Shown here in pieces: positions 44,925 to 54,606 of a stretch of DNA of 64,000 nt (position 1 is the stretch's first letter; every line of letters starts with the position of its first letter). The stretch comes from Sphingomonas horti (GTDB taxonomy: Bacteria; Pseudomonadota; Alphaproteobacteria; Sphingomonadales; Sphingomonadaceae). The notes below the pieces were generated by a model that was not told the DNA's origin, did no database searches, and saw only the letters and a list, made by a program, of their open reading frames with translations. A program made the position numbers and the translations under genes. The DNA lies in NCBI RefSeq assembly GCF_009753715.1, contig NZ_WQMS01000013.1:376321-440320 (forward strand). Direction: 5' to 3'.

Positions 44925-44976
44925 GTCATTCCCTGATTTGTGGTTCCTGCGTTCCGAACGCCTAGCTTGACGGGCG

Positions 44977-46170
44977 TCAGCGGTCCAGCGCCGCCACGCC
45001 GGGAAGCTCCTTGCCTTCCATCCATTCGAGGAAGGCGCCGCCCGCGGTCGAGACGAAAGTGAAGTCGTCCGCCACGCCGGCCTGGTTCAGCGCCGCGACC
45101 GTATCGCCGCCGCCGGCGACCGAGACCAGCGAACCCTCGCGGGTCAGCGCTGCGGCCGTCTTGGCGAGGCTGACGGTGGCCGCGTCGAAGGGCGGCGTCT
45201 CGAACGCGCCGAGCGGGCCGTTCCACACCAAAGTGCGGCAGGTCTTCAGCACGTCGGCGAGCGCTTCGGTTGCGGCCGGGCCGATATCAAGGATCATCTC
45301 GTCGGCGCTGACCTCATGCACGTTGACGGTGCGGGTCGGCGGGTTCGGCTTGAACTCCTTCGCGACCACCACGTCATAGGGCAGGTGCACGGTGCAGTTG
45401 GCGCGGTCTGCAGCCTCCAGGATCGCTTCGGCCGTGGCGGTCAGGTCGTGCTCGCACAGCGACTTGCCGACATTCACGCCGCGCGCGGCGAGGAAGGTGT
45501 TCGCCATGCCGCCGCCGATGATCAGGTGATCGACCTTGGCGACGAGGTGCTTCAGCACGTCCAGCTTGGTCGAGACCTTGGCGCCGCCGACCACCGTCGC
45601 GACCGGATGCTCGGGATTGCCGAGCGCCTTTTCGAGCGCGCCCAGCTCCGCCTCCATCTGCCGCCCGGCAAAGGCGGGCAGGATGCGCGCCAGCCCCTCG
45701 GTCGAGGCGTGCGCCCGATGCGCGGCGGAGAAAGCGTCATTCACGTAGAGATCGCCCAACCGCGACATGCCGGCGACCAGCTCGGCATCGTTCCGCTCCT
45801 CGCCGGCATGGAAGCGAGTGTTCTCCAGCACCGCGATATCGCCTGGCTTCAGGTCGGCGACCGCGGCTTCAGCGATCTCGCCTTCGCAATCGTCGATGAA
45901 CTGGACCGGCCGGCCAAGCAGGTCGGACAAGGGTTTCGTCACCAGCGCCAGCGACAGTTCCGGATCGCGCTTGCCCTTGGGCCGGCCGAAATGGGCGAGG
46001 ACCAGCACGATCGCGCCCCGGTCCGACAGCTCGGCGATGGTCGGGACGGCGGCGCGCAGCCGCGTGTCGTCGGTCACCTTCGCTTCCTGGGTCGGCACGT
46101 TCAGGTCTTCGCGGACCACCACGCGCTTGCCGCTGATATCCCCCATGTCGTCCAGCGTCTTGTAGGTCAT
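44977..46170 (-). CDS. pgk: Phosphoglycerate kinase
   Basis: 397 residues. The substrate side has VREDLNVP and HFGRPKG; the hinge and nucleotide side have [33 protein letters not shown] and the C-terminal GGGDTVAAL. In the N-terminal motif the usual VDLNVP reads EDLNVP. It interconverts 1,3-bisphosphoglycerate and 3-phosphoglycerate. The start overlaps the MOSC gene stop by 4 bases. Confidence 0.97.
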   Translation of the reverse strand: MTYKTLDDMGDISGKRVVVREDLNVPTQEAKVTDDTRLRAAVPTIAELSDRGAIVLVLAHFGRPKGKRDPELSLALVTKPLSDLLGRPVQFIDDCEGEIAEAAVADLKPGDIAVLENTRFHAGEERNDAELVAGMSRLGDLYVNDAFSAAHRAHASTEGLARILPAFAGRQMEAELGALEKALGNPEHPVATVVGGAKVSTKLDVLKHLVAKVDHLIIGGGMANTFLAARGVNVGKSLCEHDLTATAEAILEAADRANCTVHLPYDVVVAKEFKPNPPTRTVNVHEVSADEMILDIGPAATEALADVLKTCRTLVWNGPLGAFETPPFDAATVSLAKTAAALTREGSLVSVAGGGDTVAALNQAGVADDFTFVSTAGGAFLEWMEGKELPGVAALDR

Positions 46171-46688
46171 TCCTCACCTTCGATTGAAACCGGGTCGCCG
46201 ACCCGTATGTCGCCGCCGTCCAGCACCCGCGCCAGCGCGCCGCCGCGCCAGTCGGGCATGAGGACTGCCTTCAACCCCGGCACGATGGCATCCATGCGGC
46301 TGCACGGATCGCACTCGCACGTGATCTCCAGCCGCACGTCCGCGCCGATGCGGATCACCGCGCCCGCTCGCTGGGGCAGCTCGATGCCGTCGAGCAGCAG
46401 GTTCGCCCGCCGCTCCTGCCATTCGACGACGGTGCCCAGCTCCTCGATCGCGGCGAGCCATTTGTCCGCCGCGATCATCGAGACCTGGCGCCTGTCCTTG
46501 CCGCCGGGGCGGATGGCGCCGCGAAAGTCGCCGGCCAGCCCGCCGTCACGCGTGACATGGACATGGTCGAGCACTTCCATCGGCGCCCGCGGGAAGGCGT
46601 GGCGCGCGATCCCGCGCAGAGTGCCTGTCGTCAGCCGAGCCTCGCCATCGCGGTCGCGGTATCGACCATGCGGTTCGAAAAGCCCCAT
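46167..46688 (-). CDS. MOSC domain protein overlapping gap
   Basis: 173 residues from the ATG at 46688, which overlaps the 3' end of gap by 58 bases. The domain itself begins at [19 protein letters not shown], so a CTG at 46634 that shares bases with the gap stop, or a later ATG at 46580, are alternatives. Features are GLAGDFRG and the catalytic-type cysteine region CECDPCSRM, placing it among MOSC sulphur-carrier domains; the substrate is unknown. It is sandwiched between gap and pgk, where no metabolic link is obvious. Confidence 0.8.
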   Translation of the reverse strand: MGLFEPHGRYRDRDGEARLTTGTLRGIARHAFPRAPMEVLDHVHVTRDGGLAGDFRGAIRPGGKDRRQVSMIAADKWLAAIEELGTVVEWQERRANLLLDGIELPQRAGAVIRIGADVRLEITCECDPCSRMDAIVPGLKAVLMPDWRGGALARVLDGGDIRVGDPVSIEGEE

Positions 46689-47641
46689 TCATTGTCGTAC
46701 CAGGACACGACGCGGACCAGCTTGCCTTCCAGCACCGCGGTCTCGAGGCTGTCGACGGTGGACGACGCCGGCGTGTGCATCAGGTCGATCGAGACCAAAG
46801 GCTCGTCAGAATAGTCGAGGATGCCGGCGAGGCGGCCGCTTTCCGCGGCGGCCTTCAGGATCGCGTTGACCTCGTCCTTGGTCGTGTCGCGCTTCGGCGT
46901 GAAGGTCAGGTCGACCAGGCTGACGTCCGGCACCGGCACGCGGATCGCCGAGCCGTCCAGCTTGCCCTTCAGTTCCGGCAGCACTTCGCCCACGGCGCGA
47001 GCTGCGCCGGTGGTCGTCGGAATCATCGACATGGCGGCGGCGCGGGCGCGGCGTAGGTCCGAATGGATCTGGTCCAGGATCTTCTGGTCGTTGGTGTAAG
47101 CGTGGACGGTCGTCATCAGCCCGCGCTCGATGCCGACGCTGTCGTTCAGCACCTTGGCGACCGGGGCCAGGCAGTTGGTGGTGCATGACGCGTTCGAGAC
47201 GATCTTGTGCTCCGCCGTCAGCTTGTCGTCGTTGACGCCGTAAACGACGGTCAGGTCGACATTCTTGCCCGGCGCCGAGATCAGCACCTTCTTCGCACCC
47301 GCGGCAATATGCTTCTCGGCGCTCGCGCGGTCGGTGAAGAAGCCGGTGCATTCCAGCACCAGGTCAACGCCCAGCTCGCCATGGATCAGGTTGGCCGGAT
47401 CCTTCTCGGCGGTCACGCGGATATGCTTGCCGTCAATGACCAAGTCATTGCCCTCGGCATGTACTTCGCCCGGATATTTGCCGTGCACGGAATCGCGCTT
47501 GAACAGCCAGGCGTTGGACCGGGCATCGGCCAGATCGTTGATCGTGACCAGCTCCAGCTCCGAGCTCTTGCGCTCCAGCATTGCCCGCGCGACGAGCCGC
47601 CCGATACGCCCGAAGCCGTTGATCGCAACCTTGACCGTCAT
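46631..47641 (-). CDS. gap: Glyceraldehyde-3-phosphate dehydrogenase, type I
   Basis: 336 residues. The NAD-binding [10 protein letters not shown] is at residues 8-17, followed by VTINDLAD consistent with NAD preference, the catalytic [34 protein letters not shown] and the C-terminal [12 protein letters not shown]. It oxidises glyceraldehyde-3-phosphate. It lies 9 bases after tkt. Confidence 0.97.
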   Translation of the reverse strand: MTVKVAINGFGRIGRLVARAMLERKSSELELVTINDLADARSNAWLFKRDSVHGKYPGEVHAEGNDLVIDGKHIRVTAEKDPANLIHGELGVDLVLECTGFFTDRASAEKHIAAGAKKVLISAPGKNVDLTVVYGVNDDKLTAEHKIVSNASCTTNCLAPVAKVLNDSVGIERGLMTTVHAYTNDQKILDQIHSDLRRARAAAMSMIPTTTGAARAVGEVLPELKGKLDGSAIRVPVPDVSLVDLTFTPKRDTTKDEVNAILKAAAESGRLAGILDYSDEPLVSIDLMHTPASSTVDSLETAVLEGKLVRVVSWYDNEWGFSNRMVDTATAMARLG

Positions 47642-47650
47642 GTTCGCTCC

Positions 47651-49615
47651 TTATGCTTTGAGCGCCGCGAGGATTTGCGGCGCGATCGCGTCGGGGGTGA
47701 GCCCGAAATGCTTGTAGAGGTCGGCGGCCGGCGCGGAAGCGCCATAGCCGTCAATGCCGAAGCGCAGGCCATCGGCACCTGTGTAGCGTTCCCAGCCAAG
47801 CGTGGTGCCGGCCTCGATCGATACCTTGAGCACATCGCCCGGCAGCAGGTCGGCGCGATAAGCGGCGTCCTGCGCGTCGAAGCGTTCCCAGCTGGGCATC
47901 GAGACGACATCGGCGCCGATCCCCTGATCTTCGAGCCTGTCACGGACGCCGACCGCAATCTCGACTTCGGAGCCGGTGGCGATCAGCACGACCCGGCGCG
48001 CCGCACCGGCCGCACGCAGCCGATAGGCGCCGCGCGCCGAGCGGTTCTCGGCCGCCTCGTCGCGAAGCTGCGGCAGGTTCTGGCGGGAAAGCGCGATCAG
48101 CGACGGCCCATCCGTCCGCTCCAGCGCGAGCGCCCAGCATTCGGCCGTCTCGACCGCGTCGCAGGGACGGAGCACGTCGAGGTTCGGGATCAGCCGCAGC
48201 GAGGTCAGATGCTCGATCGGCTGGTGGGTCGGGCCGTCCTCGCCCAGGCCGATCGAATCGTGCGTCATCACATAGACGACGCGCGCGCCCTGCAGCGCGG
48301 AGAGGCGGATCGCGGGCCGGCAATAGTCGGAAAAGACCAGGAACGTGCCGCCATAGGGGATCACGCCGCCGTGCAGCGCGAGGCCGTTCATCGCCGCCGC
48401 CATCCCGAACTCGCGGATGCCGTAATAGATGTAGCGCCCCGAATAATCGTCCCGCGTCAAAGGCTTCAGCGCCTTTGTCTTGGTGTTGTTTGAACCCGTC
48501 AAGTCGGCCGAGCCGCCGATCGTCCACGGCACGGCGGCGTTGATCGCCTCCAGCGCCATCTCGCTCGCCTTGCGTGTCGCGACCTTCTGCGGGCTGGCGA
48601 GCAGCCCGTCGAGATAGGGCTTCAGCCAGTCCGACGAAACGCGGCCGGCGAGCTGCGCCTGCAGCTCCGCCTTGCGGCCGCTGCCGTCGAACCGCGAGGT
48701 CCACGCCGAACGGTCGGCCGCGCCCCGCGCGCCGTAGCGCTTCCATTCGGCCGTGATCTCCTCGGGGATCACGAACGGCTCCGCGGTCCAGACCAGCGCC
48801 TCCCGCGCCGCCGCCACTTCCGCCGCTCCCAAAGCCGCGCCGTGCGTCGCGGACGTGCCCTGCTTGTTCGGCGCACCCTTGCCGATGATCGTCCGGCACG
48901 CGACCAGCGACGGCCGCGGATCGGCGATCGCTTCGTCGAACGCGCGCGCGATGTCGGCGGCGTCGTGGCCGTCGCAGCGCACCACATGCCAGCCCGATGC
49001 TTCGTAGCGCGCCGGGACATTCTCGCTGGTCGACAGGTCGGTCGAGCCGTCGATCGTGATATGGTTGTCGTCCCACAGCACGATCAGGCGGCCGAGCCTC
49101 AGATGCCCGGCCAGACCGACCGCTTCATGGTTGATCCCTTCCATCAGGCAGCCATCGCCCGCGACCACCCATGTGCGGTGGTCGACCAGATCGTCCCCAT
49201 AGGAGGCGTTCAGGTGCCGCTCCGCGATCGCCATGCCGACCGCCGTCGCGAACCCCTGCCCCAGCGGCCCGGTCGTCGTCTCCACGCCCGGCAGCTCGAA
49301 ATTCTCGGGGTGCCCCGCGCACGGGCTCCCGAGCTGGCGGAAGCGCTTGATGTCGTCGATTGTCGGCCGCTGGTATCCGGTCAAATACAGCAGCGAGTAG
49401 ATCAGCATCGATCCGTGCCCGGCCGACAGCACGAAGCGGTCGCGATCCGGCCAGTGCGGATCGGCGGGATCATACTTCAGATAACGCGTGAACAGCACCG
49501 TCGCGACATCGGCCATGCCCATCGGCATGCCGGGATGGCCGGAGTTCGCCGCCTCGACCGCATCCATCGCCAGGGCGCGGATCGCGTTGGCGAGCTGGTC
49601 GTGCGTGACGGTCAT
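47651..49615 (-). CDS. tkt: Transketolase
   Basis: 654 residues. Thiamine-diphosphate binding shows in [20 protein letters not shown] and [13 protein letters not shown]; the pyrimidine domain has [36 protein letters not shown] and a C-terminal regulatory domain. It transfers two-carbon units in the pentose phosphate pathway. It is the first gene of a carbon-metabolism string with gap, pgk and fda, an arrangement reminiscent of Calvin-cycle and Entner-Doudoroff operons in alphaproteobacteria. Confidence 0.97.
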   Translation of the reverse strand: MTVTHDQLANAIRALAMDAVEAANSGHPGMPMGMADVATVLFTRYLKYDPADPHWPDRDRFVLSAGHGSMLIYSLLYLTGYQRPTIDDIKRFRQLGSPCAGHPENFELPGVETTTGPLGQGFATAVGMAIAERHLNASYGDDLVDHRTWVVAGDGCLMEGINHEAVGLAGHLRLGRLIVLWDDNHITIDGSTDLSTSENVPARYEASGWHVVRCDGHDAADIARAFDEAIADPRPSLVACRTIIGKGAPNKQGTSATHGAALGAAEVAAAREALVWTAEPFVIPEEITAEWKRYGARGAADRSAWTSRFDGSGRKAELQAQLAGRVSSDWLKPYLDGLLASPQKVATRKASEMALEAINAAVPWTIGGSADLTGSNNTKTKALKPLTRDDYSGRYIYYGIREFGMAAAMNGLALHGGVIPYGGTFLVFSDYCRPAIRLSALQGARVVYVMTHDSIGLGEDGPTHQPIEHLTSLRLIPNLDVLRPCDAVETAECWALALERTDGPSLIALSRQNLPQLRDEAAENRSARGAYRLRAAGAARRVVLIATGSEVEIAVGVRDRLEDQGIGADVVSMPSWERFDAQDAAYRADLLPGDVLKVSIEAGTTLGWERYTGADGLRFGIDGYGASAPAADLYKHFGLTPDAIAPQILAALKA

Positions 49616-49754
49616 TTGCGGTCCCGAAGTTGATAGAGTCCGAGTGCTGAGTCGCGCCCAGGCGCGGGTGCTTTGGGATGTTCCCCGCGGTGCGTCAACC
49701 TTGGCCCAAAGAGACTCGTTTGCCGGGAAGGTTAACCGTGCTACTTAAGACGCC

Positions 49755-49946
49755 GTGACAGATGAGCGGCTTGCACATGCGATCAGACGGCTCGACCGGG
49801 CCCTGGCCAGGGTCGAGCTCGCGTCGCAGCGCGCCGCGGCGCGGCCCGATCCCGAGCTCGCACGGCTGGTGCGTCGTCACGAGCGCCTGCGCGAGCGAAC
49901 GCGCGAGGCGATCGCCGCAATCGATCGGCTGACGGGGACGGGCTGA
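49755..49946 (+). CDS. Small coiled-coil protein upstream of zapA
   Basis: 63 residues from a GTG start, Arg/Ala-rich and helical (LAHAIRRLDRALARVELASQ). A small coiled-coil protein (DUF4164 type) often precedes zapA in alphaproteobacteria, and this one fits by position, though the sequence match is not certain. A promoter-like TTGCCG-N16-TACTTA ends at 49747, which would put transcription start at or next to the GTG, so the mRNA may be leaderless. Confidence 0.7.
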   Translation: MTDERLAHAIRRLDRALARVELASQRAAARPDPELARLVRRHERLRERTREAIAAIDRLTGTG

Positions 49947-49965
49947 GCGCCGGATTGGGGGGTGA

Positions 49966-50289
49966 ATGGCCGAAGTGACGATCGAGGTGGGCGGGCGCCG
50001 CTATGACGTGGCCTGCCGCGATGGCGAGGAGGCCCAGCTCCGCCGTGTAGCCATGCTGGTGGACCAGAAGGCGGAGCAGGCGCGCGCAGCCGTCGGCAAC
50101 GCCAATGAAAGCCGGCTGCTGCTGCTGGCGGCGCTGCTTCTCGCCGACGAGCTGAACGATCTGCGCCAGGGCACGCGCGCGCCGCTGCCGCCCGACACCG
50201 GTTCCGCCCTCGCCGATGCGGTCGAGGAGCTCGCCGCGCGCGTCGAAACGCTGGCGGAGCATCTTGAGAGCGGGGCCGCCGCCGCCTAG
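49966..50289 (+). CDS. zapA: Cell division protein ZapA
   Basis: 107 residues. It starts MAEVTIEVGGRRYDVACRDGEE, followed by LLVDQK-like LVDQKAEQAR, ESRLLLLAALLLADEL and a coiled-coil C-terminus. ZapA cross-links FtsZ filaments at midcell. The 6S RNA promoter lies within its last codons. Confidence 0.92.
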   Translation: MAEVTIEVGGRRYDVACRDGEEAQLRRVAMLVDQKAEQARAAVGNANESRLLLLAALLLADELNDLRQGTRAPLPPDTGSALADAVEELAARVETLAEHLESGAAAA

Positions 50290-50292
50290 ATT
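50264..50292 (+). promoter_or_regulatory. Promoter of 6S RNA inside the zapA 3' end
   Basis: TTGAGA and TAGATT are separated by exactly 17 bases. The start predicted 7-8 bases downstream is 50299-50301, which coincides with the 5' end of the 6S closing stem. Confidence 0.55.
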
Positions 50293-50300
50293 AGAGGCGA

Positions 50301-50454
50301 CGGGTACTGCTCGGTGCGAGCCTCAGCATTATCCCTGAGCCGATTCAGAATCCTAGGGGGCTGTCCCTGGCCGGGCCCTGGCCCGATCCACATGGTCCCC
50401 ACCTGACGTTTGGGCGTCAGAGGATATTCCTGGCAAACGGCCATAGCGGTCCCG
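50301..50454 (+). ncRNA. ssrS: 6S RNA
   Basis: About 154 bases immediately downstream of zapA, the standard locus. The ends pair: CGGG (50301-50304) with CCCG (50451-50454), and ACTGCT with AGCGGT, a 10-pair closing stem with one bulged base. The 3' side of the central bubble carries the hairpin CTGACG-TTTGGG-CGTCAG (50403-50420), and an apical arm pairs GGGG near 50357 with CCCC near 50398. This matches the 6S architecture that mimics an open promoter and sequesters housekeeping RNA polymerase. Exact ends are predicted from the stem, not from data. Confidence 0.8.
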
Positions 50455-50472
50455 TCACCCTTCCAACCCCTT

Positions 50473-50557
50473 TGTCACCCCGGACTTGATCCGGGGCCCA
50501 TCTTCCAGCTGAGCCAACGCAAGATTCGGTGCATGCCGGATCAACTCCGGCATGACG
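50473..50557. repeat. Inverted repeat downstream of fabG
   Basis: GTCACCCCGGACTTGATCCG at the left and ATGCCGGATCAACTCCGGCA at the right; similar to the element at 58202-58270. Confidence 0.8.
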
Positions 50558-50563
50558 GGTTGA

Positions 50564-51304
50564 TCAGATCATCGCCATGCCGCCGTTGACGTGCAGCGTC
50601 TGGCCGGTGACGTAGCTTGCTTCCCTGCTGGCGAGATAGGCAACCGCGGCACCCACGTCCGCGCCTTCGCCCAACCGGCCGGCGGGAATGCGGGTGGTCA
50701 GCGCGTCCTTCTGCGCGTCGGGCAAGGCGTCGGTCATCGGCGAGGTGATGAAGCCGGGCGCGACGCAGTTGACGGTGATGCCGCGGCTGGCGAGTTCCTG
50801 CGCCAGCGCCTTGGACATGGCGGTCAGCGCCCCCTTGGACGCGGCATAATTCGCCTGACCCGGATTGCCGGTCGCGCCGACGACCGAGGTGATCGAGACG
50901 ATGCGGCCGAAGCGCGCCTTCATCATCGGCTTGGCCGCGGCGCGGCAGAGACGGAACGCGGCTTCGAGGTTCACGCGGATCACCTGATCCCATTCCTCGT
51001 CCTTCATGCGCAGGATCAGGTTGTCGCGCGTGACGCCGGCATTGTTGACCAGAATATCGAGCTTGCCCCCCAGCGCATCCACCGCCTGCGGAACCAGGCC
51101 GTCGACAGCAGCGGCGTCGGACAGGTTGCACGGCAGCACGACCGGATCGCCCCCGATCCGCTGCGCGACGTCGCGCAGCGCATCCTCCCGCGTCCCCGAA
51201 AGCGCCACCCGAGCCCCCTGCCCCGCCAACGCCTCCGTAATCGCCGACCCGATACCCCCGGACGCGCCGGTCACGAGTGCAGTCATTCCTTCCAGGCTGA
51301 ACAT
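50564..51304 (-). CDS. fabG: 3-oxoacyl-ACP reductase
   Basis: 246 residues of the short-chain dehydrogenase fold: TGASGGIG at 12-19, NNAG at 87-90, Ser140, Tyr153 and Lys157 as the catalytic set. It reduces 3-oxoacyl-ACP in fatty acid elongation with NADPH. The ATG at 51304 has GAGGAG 6 bases upstream. It follows fabD by 10 bases. Confidence 0.95.
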   Translation of the reverse strand: MFSLEGMTALVTGASGGIGSAITEALAGQGARVALSGTREDALRDVAQRIGGDPVVLPCNLSDAAAVDGLVPQAVDALGGKLDILVNNAGVTRDNLILRMKDEEWDQVIRVNLEAAFRLCRAAAKPMMKARFGRIVSITSVVGATGNPGQANYAASKGALTAMSKALAQELASRGITVNCVAPGFITSPMTDALPDAQKDALTTRIPAGRLGEGADVGAAVAYLASREASYVTGQTLHVNGGMAMI

Positions 51305-51314
51305 GTTCTTCTCC

Positions 51315-52247
51315 TCAGAGGCTCTTCGCAAGGGTCTCGATGTCGTCCATGCTGACGACGCTCACAGCCTCTGCGTCGGGGGTGATGCGTTTGATCATGG
51401 GGGCGAGGACTTTGCCGCCGAGTTCGACGAAATGGTGGACGCCTGCTTCCTGCATCGCGAGGACGCTTTCGCGCCAGCGGACGGTGCCGGTGACCTGATC
51501 GACCAGCAGGCGCTTGATCTCGGCCGGATCGGCAATCGGCGCCGCGGTTACGTTCGCATAGACTGCGACCAGCGGCGCGCGCAGGTCGGCCTTCCCCAGC
51601 GCGTCGGCCATGGCGTCGGCGGCGGGTTGCATTAGCGGGCAGTGGAAGGGCGCGGAGACCGGCAGCGGCATCGCGCGGCCGCCCGCTGACTTCACCAGCT
51701 CCGACGCGCGCTCGATCGCGGCCTTGTGGCCGGACAGCACGACCTGCCCCGGCGCATTGTCGTTGGCGACCGTGCAGACCTCACCCTGCGCCGCCTCCGC
51801 CGCGATCTTCGCGACCTGTTCGAAGTCGAGCTTCAGGATCGCTGCCATCGCGCCCTCGCCGACCGGCACCGCCGCCTGCATCGCCTGCCCGCGCAGCCGC
51901 AGCAGCTTGGCGGTCATGGTCAGGTCGAGCGCTTCGGCCGCGCACAGGGCGGTGTATTCGCCCAGCGAATGGCCGGCGACGAACTCGGCCTTGTCGGCCA
52001 GCCGCACGCCGCCTTCGCGCTCCAGCACGCGCAGGGTCGCGATCGCATTCGCCATGATCGCCGGCTGGGCGTTCTCGGTCAGCGTCAGTTCGTCCGCCGG
52101 GCCTTCGCACATCAGGCGGAACAGGTTCTGGCCCAGCGCCTCGTCGACTTCCTGAAAGACTTCGCGGGCGGCGGCGCTGGCATCGGCGAGTGCCTGACCC
52201 ATGCCGACCACCTGACTGCCCTGCCCCGGAAAGATGAATGCGCGCAT
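51315..52247 (-). CDS. fabD: Malonyl-CoA:ACP transacylase
   Basis: 310 residues. FPGQGSQ at 6-12, the nucleophile Ser94 in AGHSLGEYTAL, an active-site histidine in SAPFHCPLM and the ENAQPAIM stretch identify the family. It loads malonyl groups onto acyl carrier protein. It is co-directional with fabG, forming a fabDG pair. Confidence 0.95.
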   Translation of the reverse strand: MRAFIFPGQGSQVVGMGQALADASAAAREVFQEVDEALGQNLFRLMCEGPADELTLTENAQPAIMANAIATLRVLEREGGVRLADKAEFVAGHSLGEYTALCAAEALDLTMTAKLLRLRGQAMQAAVPVGEGAMAAILKLDFEQVAKIAAEAAQGEVCTVANDNAPGQVVLSGHKAAIERASELVKSAGGRAMPLPVSAPFHCPLMQPAADAMADALGKADLRAPLVAVYANVTAAPIADPAEIKRLLVDQVTGTVRWRESVLAMQEAGVHHFVELGGKVLAPMIKRITPDAEAVSVVSMDDIETLAKSL

Positions 52248-52277
52248 GTCTCTGACCCTCGTTGAGAAGGGCGCCGG

Positions 52278-53189
52278 TTAGGAAGCTGACGGCTCCGATG
52301 CAAGCGGCGCGATCAGCTTCAGCGCCTTGGGGCGGATGCGGTAGACGAGCGGCGTCTCCAGCACCATCGCCTCGCCGTCCGCGGCCACGTGCAACCGGAC
52401 GCGCGGGCTGTCGATCCGCGCTTCGCAACCAGAAACCACGATGAAGTCCCGCGCCTGGTCGAGCCGGCCGAGCAATGCCCGCAGCATGGCCTTGGCCAGC
52501 CCGAAGCGGCTGCCCGCCTTAATCGCGTAGAGATAGAGCTTGCCCTCATCGAGCGAGGCGCGGGTGCCCAGCCCGAACAGCCCGGTTTCATAGCGGTTGT
52601 TGCCCACGAACAGGATCGGCGTTTCCAGCCGCGCCGTCTCGCCGTCCGCGCTGATCCGCAGCCGCCATTTGGACAGTCGCCAGACCGCCCGCCCCGCCGC
52701 GCGCGCCATCGCCGGCCATTTGCCGCGGCCCAGATGCTCCTGCTGCCGCTCCCGATCGCGCACCATCAGCGGGTAAAGGCCGACCGAGCTGTTGTTGACG
52801 AACACGCGGCCATTCACTTCGGCCAGGTCCACGTGGCGGACATGGCCGGCGGCGATCACGGCGACGGCCCCGTCCAAGTCGGCGGGAAGGCCCGCGTCCT
52901 TGGCGAAATGGTTCAGCGTCCCGAGCGGGAGAACGCCGAGCGCGATATCGACATCCGCCAGCAGGCCAGCGACCGCGCCTACCGTCCCGTCGCCGCCGCC
53001 GACGACGATCGCATCCACCTCGCCGCTCGCGACCAGCGCTTCAGCCCTGCGATGCAGCGCTTCGGGCTCCAGCGCCTCTATGCGCACGCCGACGCCGGCT
53101 GCGCGAAACCCCTGCTCCACCTGCTGAACCAGGTCCGGATTCTTCCGAAGCGCGCCGCCGGAACAGTTCAGCAGGACGGCGAGCGTCAC
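52278..53189 (-). CDS. Diacylglycerol/lipid kinase family protein
   Basis: 303 residues with the DAGK catalytic-domain signature GGGDGTVGAVAGLL near residues 64-77 and GVLPLGTLNHFAKDAGLP near 84-101. It phosphorylates a lipid or related alcohol. It lies upstream of fabD on the same strand with a 30-base gap, so lipid metabolism is a reasonable context; the substrate is not determined by sequence. Confidence 0.88.
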   Translation of the reverse strand: MTLAVLLNCSGGALRKNPDLVQQVEQGFRAAGVGVRIEALEPEALHRRAEALVASGEVDAIVVGGGDGTVGAVAGLLADVDIALGVLPLGTLNHFAKDAGLPADLDGAVAVIAAGHVRHVDLAEVNGRVFVNNSSVGLYPLMVRDRERQQEHLGRGKWPAMARAAGRAVWRLSKWRLRISADGETARLETPILFVGNNRYETGLFGLGTRASLDEGKLYLYAIKAGSRFGLAKAMLRALLGRLDQARDFIVVSGCEARIDSPRVRLHVAADGEAMVLETPLVYRIRPKALKLIAPLASEPSAS

Positions 53190-53202
53190 ATGATGCCCCT
53201 TC

Positions 53203-53336
53203 CCGTTCGTCCCGAGTAGGGATCGAATAGCGCCGAAGGCGCGTAGCGAGAGCCCGTATCGAGGGAGCGTATCCCTCGATACGTCGCCTCGATACGCTGC
53301 TGCGCAGCTACTCGACGACTACTCGGGACGAACGGG
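53203..53336. repeat. Long inverted repeat
   Basis: CCCGTTCGTCCCGAGTAG at the left faces CTACTCGGGACGAACGGG at the right. Inside, GTATCGAGG and CCTCGATAC form a second nested stem. A partial copy (CGGGACGAACGG) recurs near 56740. Confidence 0.85.
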
Positions 53337-53355
53337 GACAAATGAATAGACGCGG

Positions 53356-54543
53356 TCACACCGCCTGAACCGGTGCGCGGCGGCTCCAGCCCGGCGCGGG
53401 CGGTTGCGGCAAGCGCGCCTCCGGGATCAGCCGCCGCAACTTGCGCGCGAAGCTGCGCAGGCAGACTTCGCTTTCCCCGAGCGGGCCGGCGACATAGCTG
53501 GGCGAGGCCATGCCGGCCTGCACGCGCTCGATCAGCTTCGTGTCCTCGGCATTGACCTGCCGGTTGATCCGCCAGTTCAGGTGGCGCGCCGCGCGCATCT
53601 CGCGGCGATCGTCGGGCAGCGCGTAGCTGATCTCGCGGATCGTCGTGGTGGTCGCGGATGTCGGCAGGAACTGCATGAAGTCGACCTGGTCCGGGTAGAT
53701 GTCGAACGCGACGTTCGGCCAGAGCTTGTAATAGAGCCACAGCCGCTGCTGTGCCTCGGGCAGGTGGGCGACGCGCGGCAGGAAATGCTGGTAGGCGCGC
53801 TCGCTGGGGTTGGCCGAGGGCCGCTCGACCAGCAGGCCGGACATGCGGTCGACATGCGCGTTCGCCTCGATCTCGTAGGATCGCCCGAACAGCCGCGTCA
53901 GGCCGGGATGGCCGACGGGGATATGCAGCCCGTCCGAATAATTGTCCGCGATCGTCTTCCAGTTGAGCGCGCGCGGACGGAGCGTCACGCGGCCGATCGG
54001 CTGCAGCTCCTCGAAGCGATAGGGCGCGATCTCGTGTTCATAGGGCGCCATCATCTCGGCGACCGTGGGGACACCGGGCTCCAGCGTGACGAACACGAAG
54101 CCGCGCCACGCCTCCATCGCGATCGGGAACAGGCCGAGCTTCGACTGGTCGAGGCCAGGATACTGCGCCTTCATCGGCACGCCGGCCAGCCGCCCGTCGA
54201 GATCATAGGTCCAGGCGTGATAGGGGCAGACCAGCTTCTTCGCGCAGCCGCCGGTGCCGTCGGTCAGGCGCGAGCCGCGGTGGCGGCAGACATTCGCGAA
54301 CGCCCGCACCGCGCCGTCGTCGCCGCGAATGACGAGCACGCTTTCGCCCAGATAGTCGAGGCTGCGCCACTCGCCGGGGCGGGCGAGCTCATTCATGTGG
54401 CACACGACCTGGGGCGCCGCACGCAGGAAGCGCGCCGTCTCGGCCTCGAAGAACTCCGGATCGCGGTACAGCCAGCCGGGCAGCGACAGATGATCGTCGG
54501 GATCGACGTCTAACGAAGTGATTCGGACGGGCTCGGCAGTCAT
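53356..54543 (-). CDS. Rieske 2Fe-2S ring-hydroxylating oxygenase, alpha-subunit type
   Basis: 395 residues. The Rieske cluster ligands are Cys86-x-His88 and Cys106-x2-His109 in CRHRGSRLTD and CPYHAWTYD. The catalytic domain has the mononuclear-iron motif DNYSDGLHIPVGHPGLTRLF. Family members hydroxylate or demethylate aromatic and related substrates and need a separate reductase, which is not in the window. The ATG at 54543 is chosen since the domain begins soon after; the longer frame is antisense to the divergent amidohydrolase gene. Only 63 bases separate the two start codons, suggesting a shared regulatory region. Confidence 0.9.
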   Translation of the reverse strand: MTAEPVRITSLDVDPDDHLSLPGWLYRDPEFFEAETARFLRAAPQVVCHMNELARPGEWRSLDYLGESVLVIRGDDGAVRAFANVCRHRGSRLTDGTGGCAKKLVCPYHAWTYDLDGRLAGVPMKAQYPGLDQSKLGLFPIAMEAWRGFVFVTLEPGVPTVAEMMAPYEHEIAPYRFEELQPIGRVTLRPRALNWKTIADNYSDGLHIPVGHPGLTRLFGRSYEIEANAHVDRMSGLLVERPSANPSERAYQHFLPRVAHLPEAQQRLWLYYKLWPNVAFDIYPDQVDFMQFLPTSATTTTIREISYALPDDRREMRAARHLNWRINRQVNAEDTKLIERVQAGMASPSYVAGPLGESEVCLRSFARKLRRLIPEARLPQPPAPGWSRRAPVQAV

Positions 54544-54606
54544 ACCGTAACGTCTTAGCGTCTCGCGCGCGTGCGTGATACTGTGCGCGAAAACCGGGAG
54601 AGAGCG

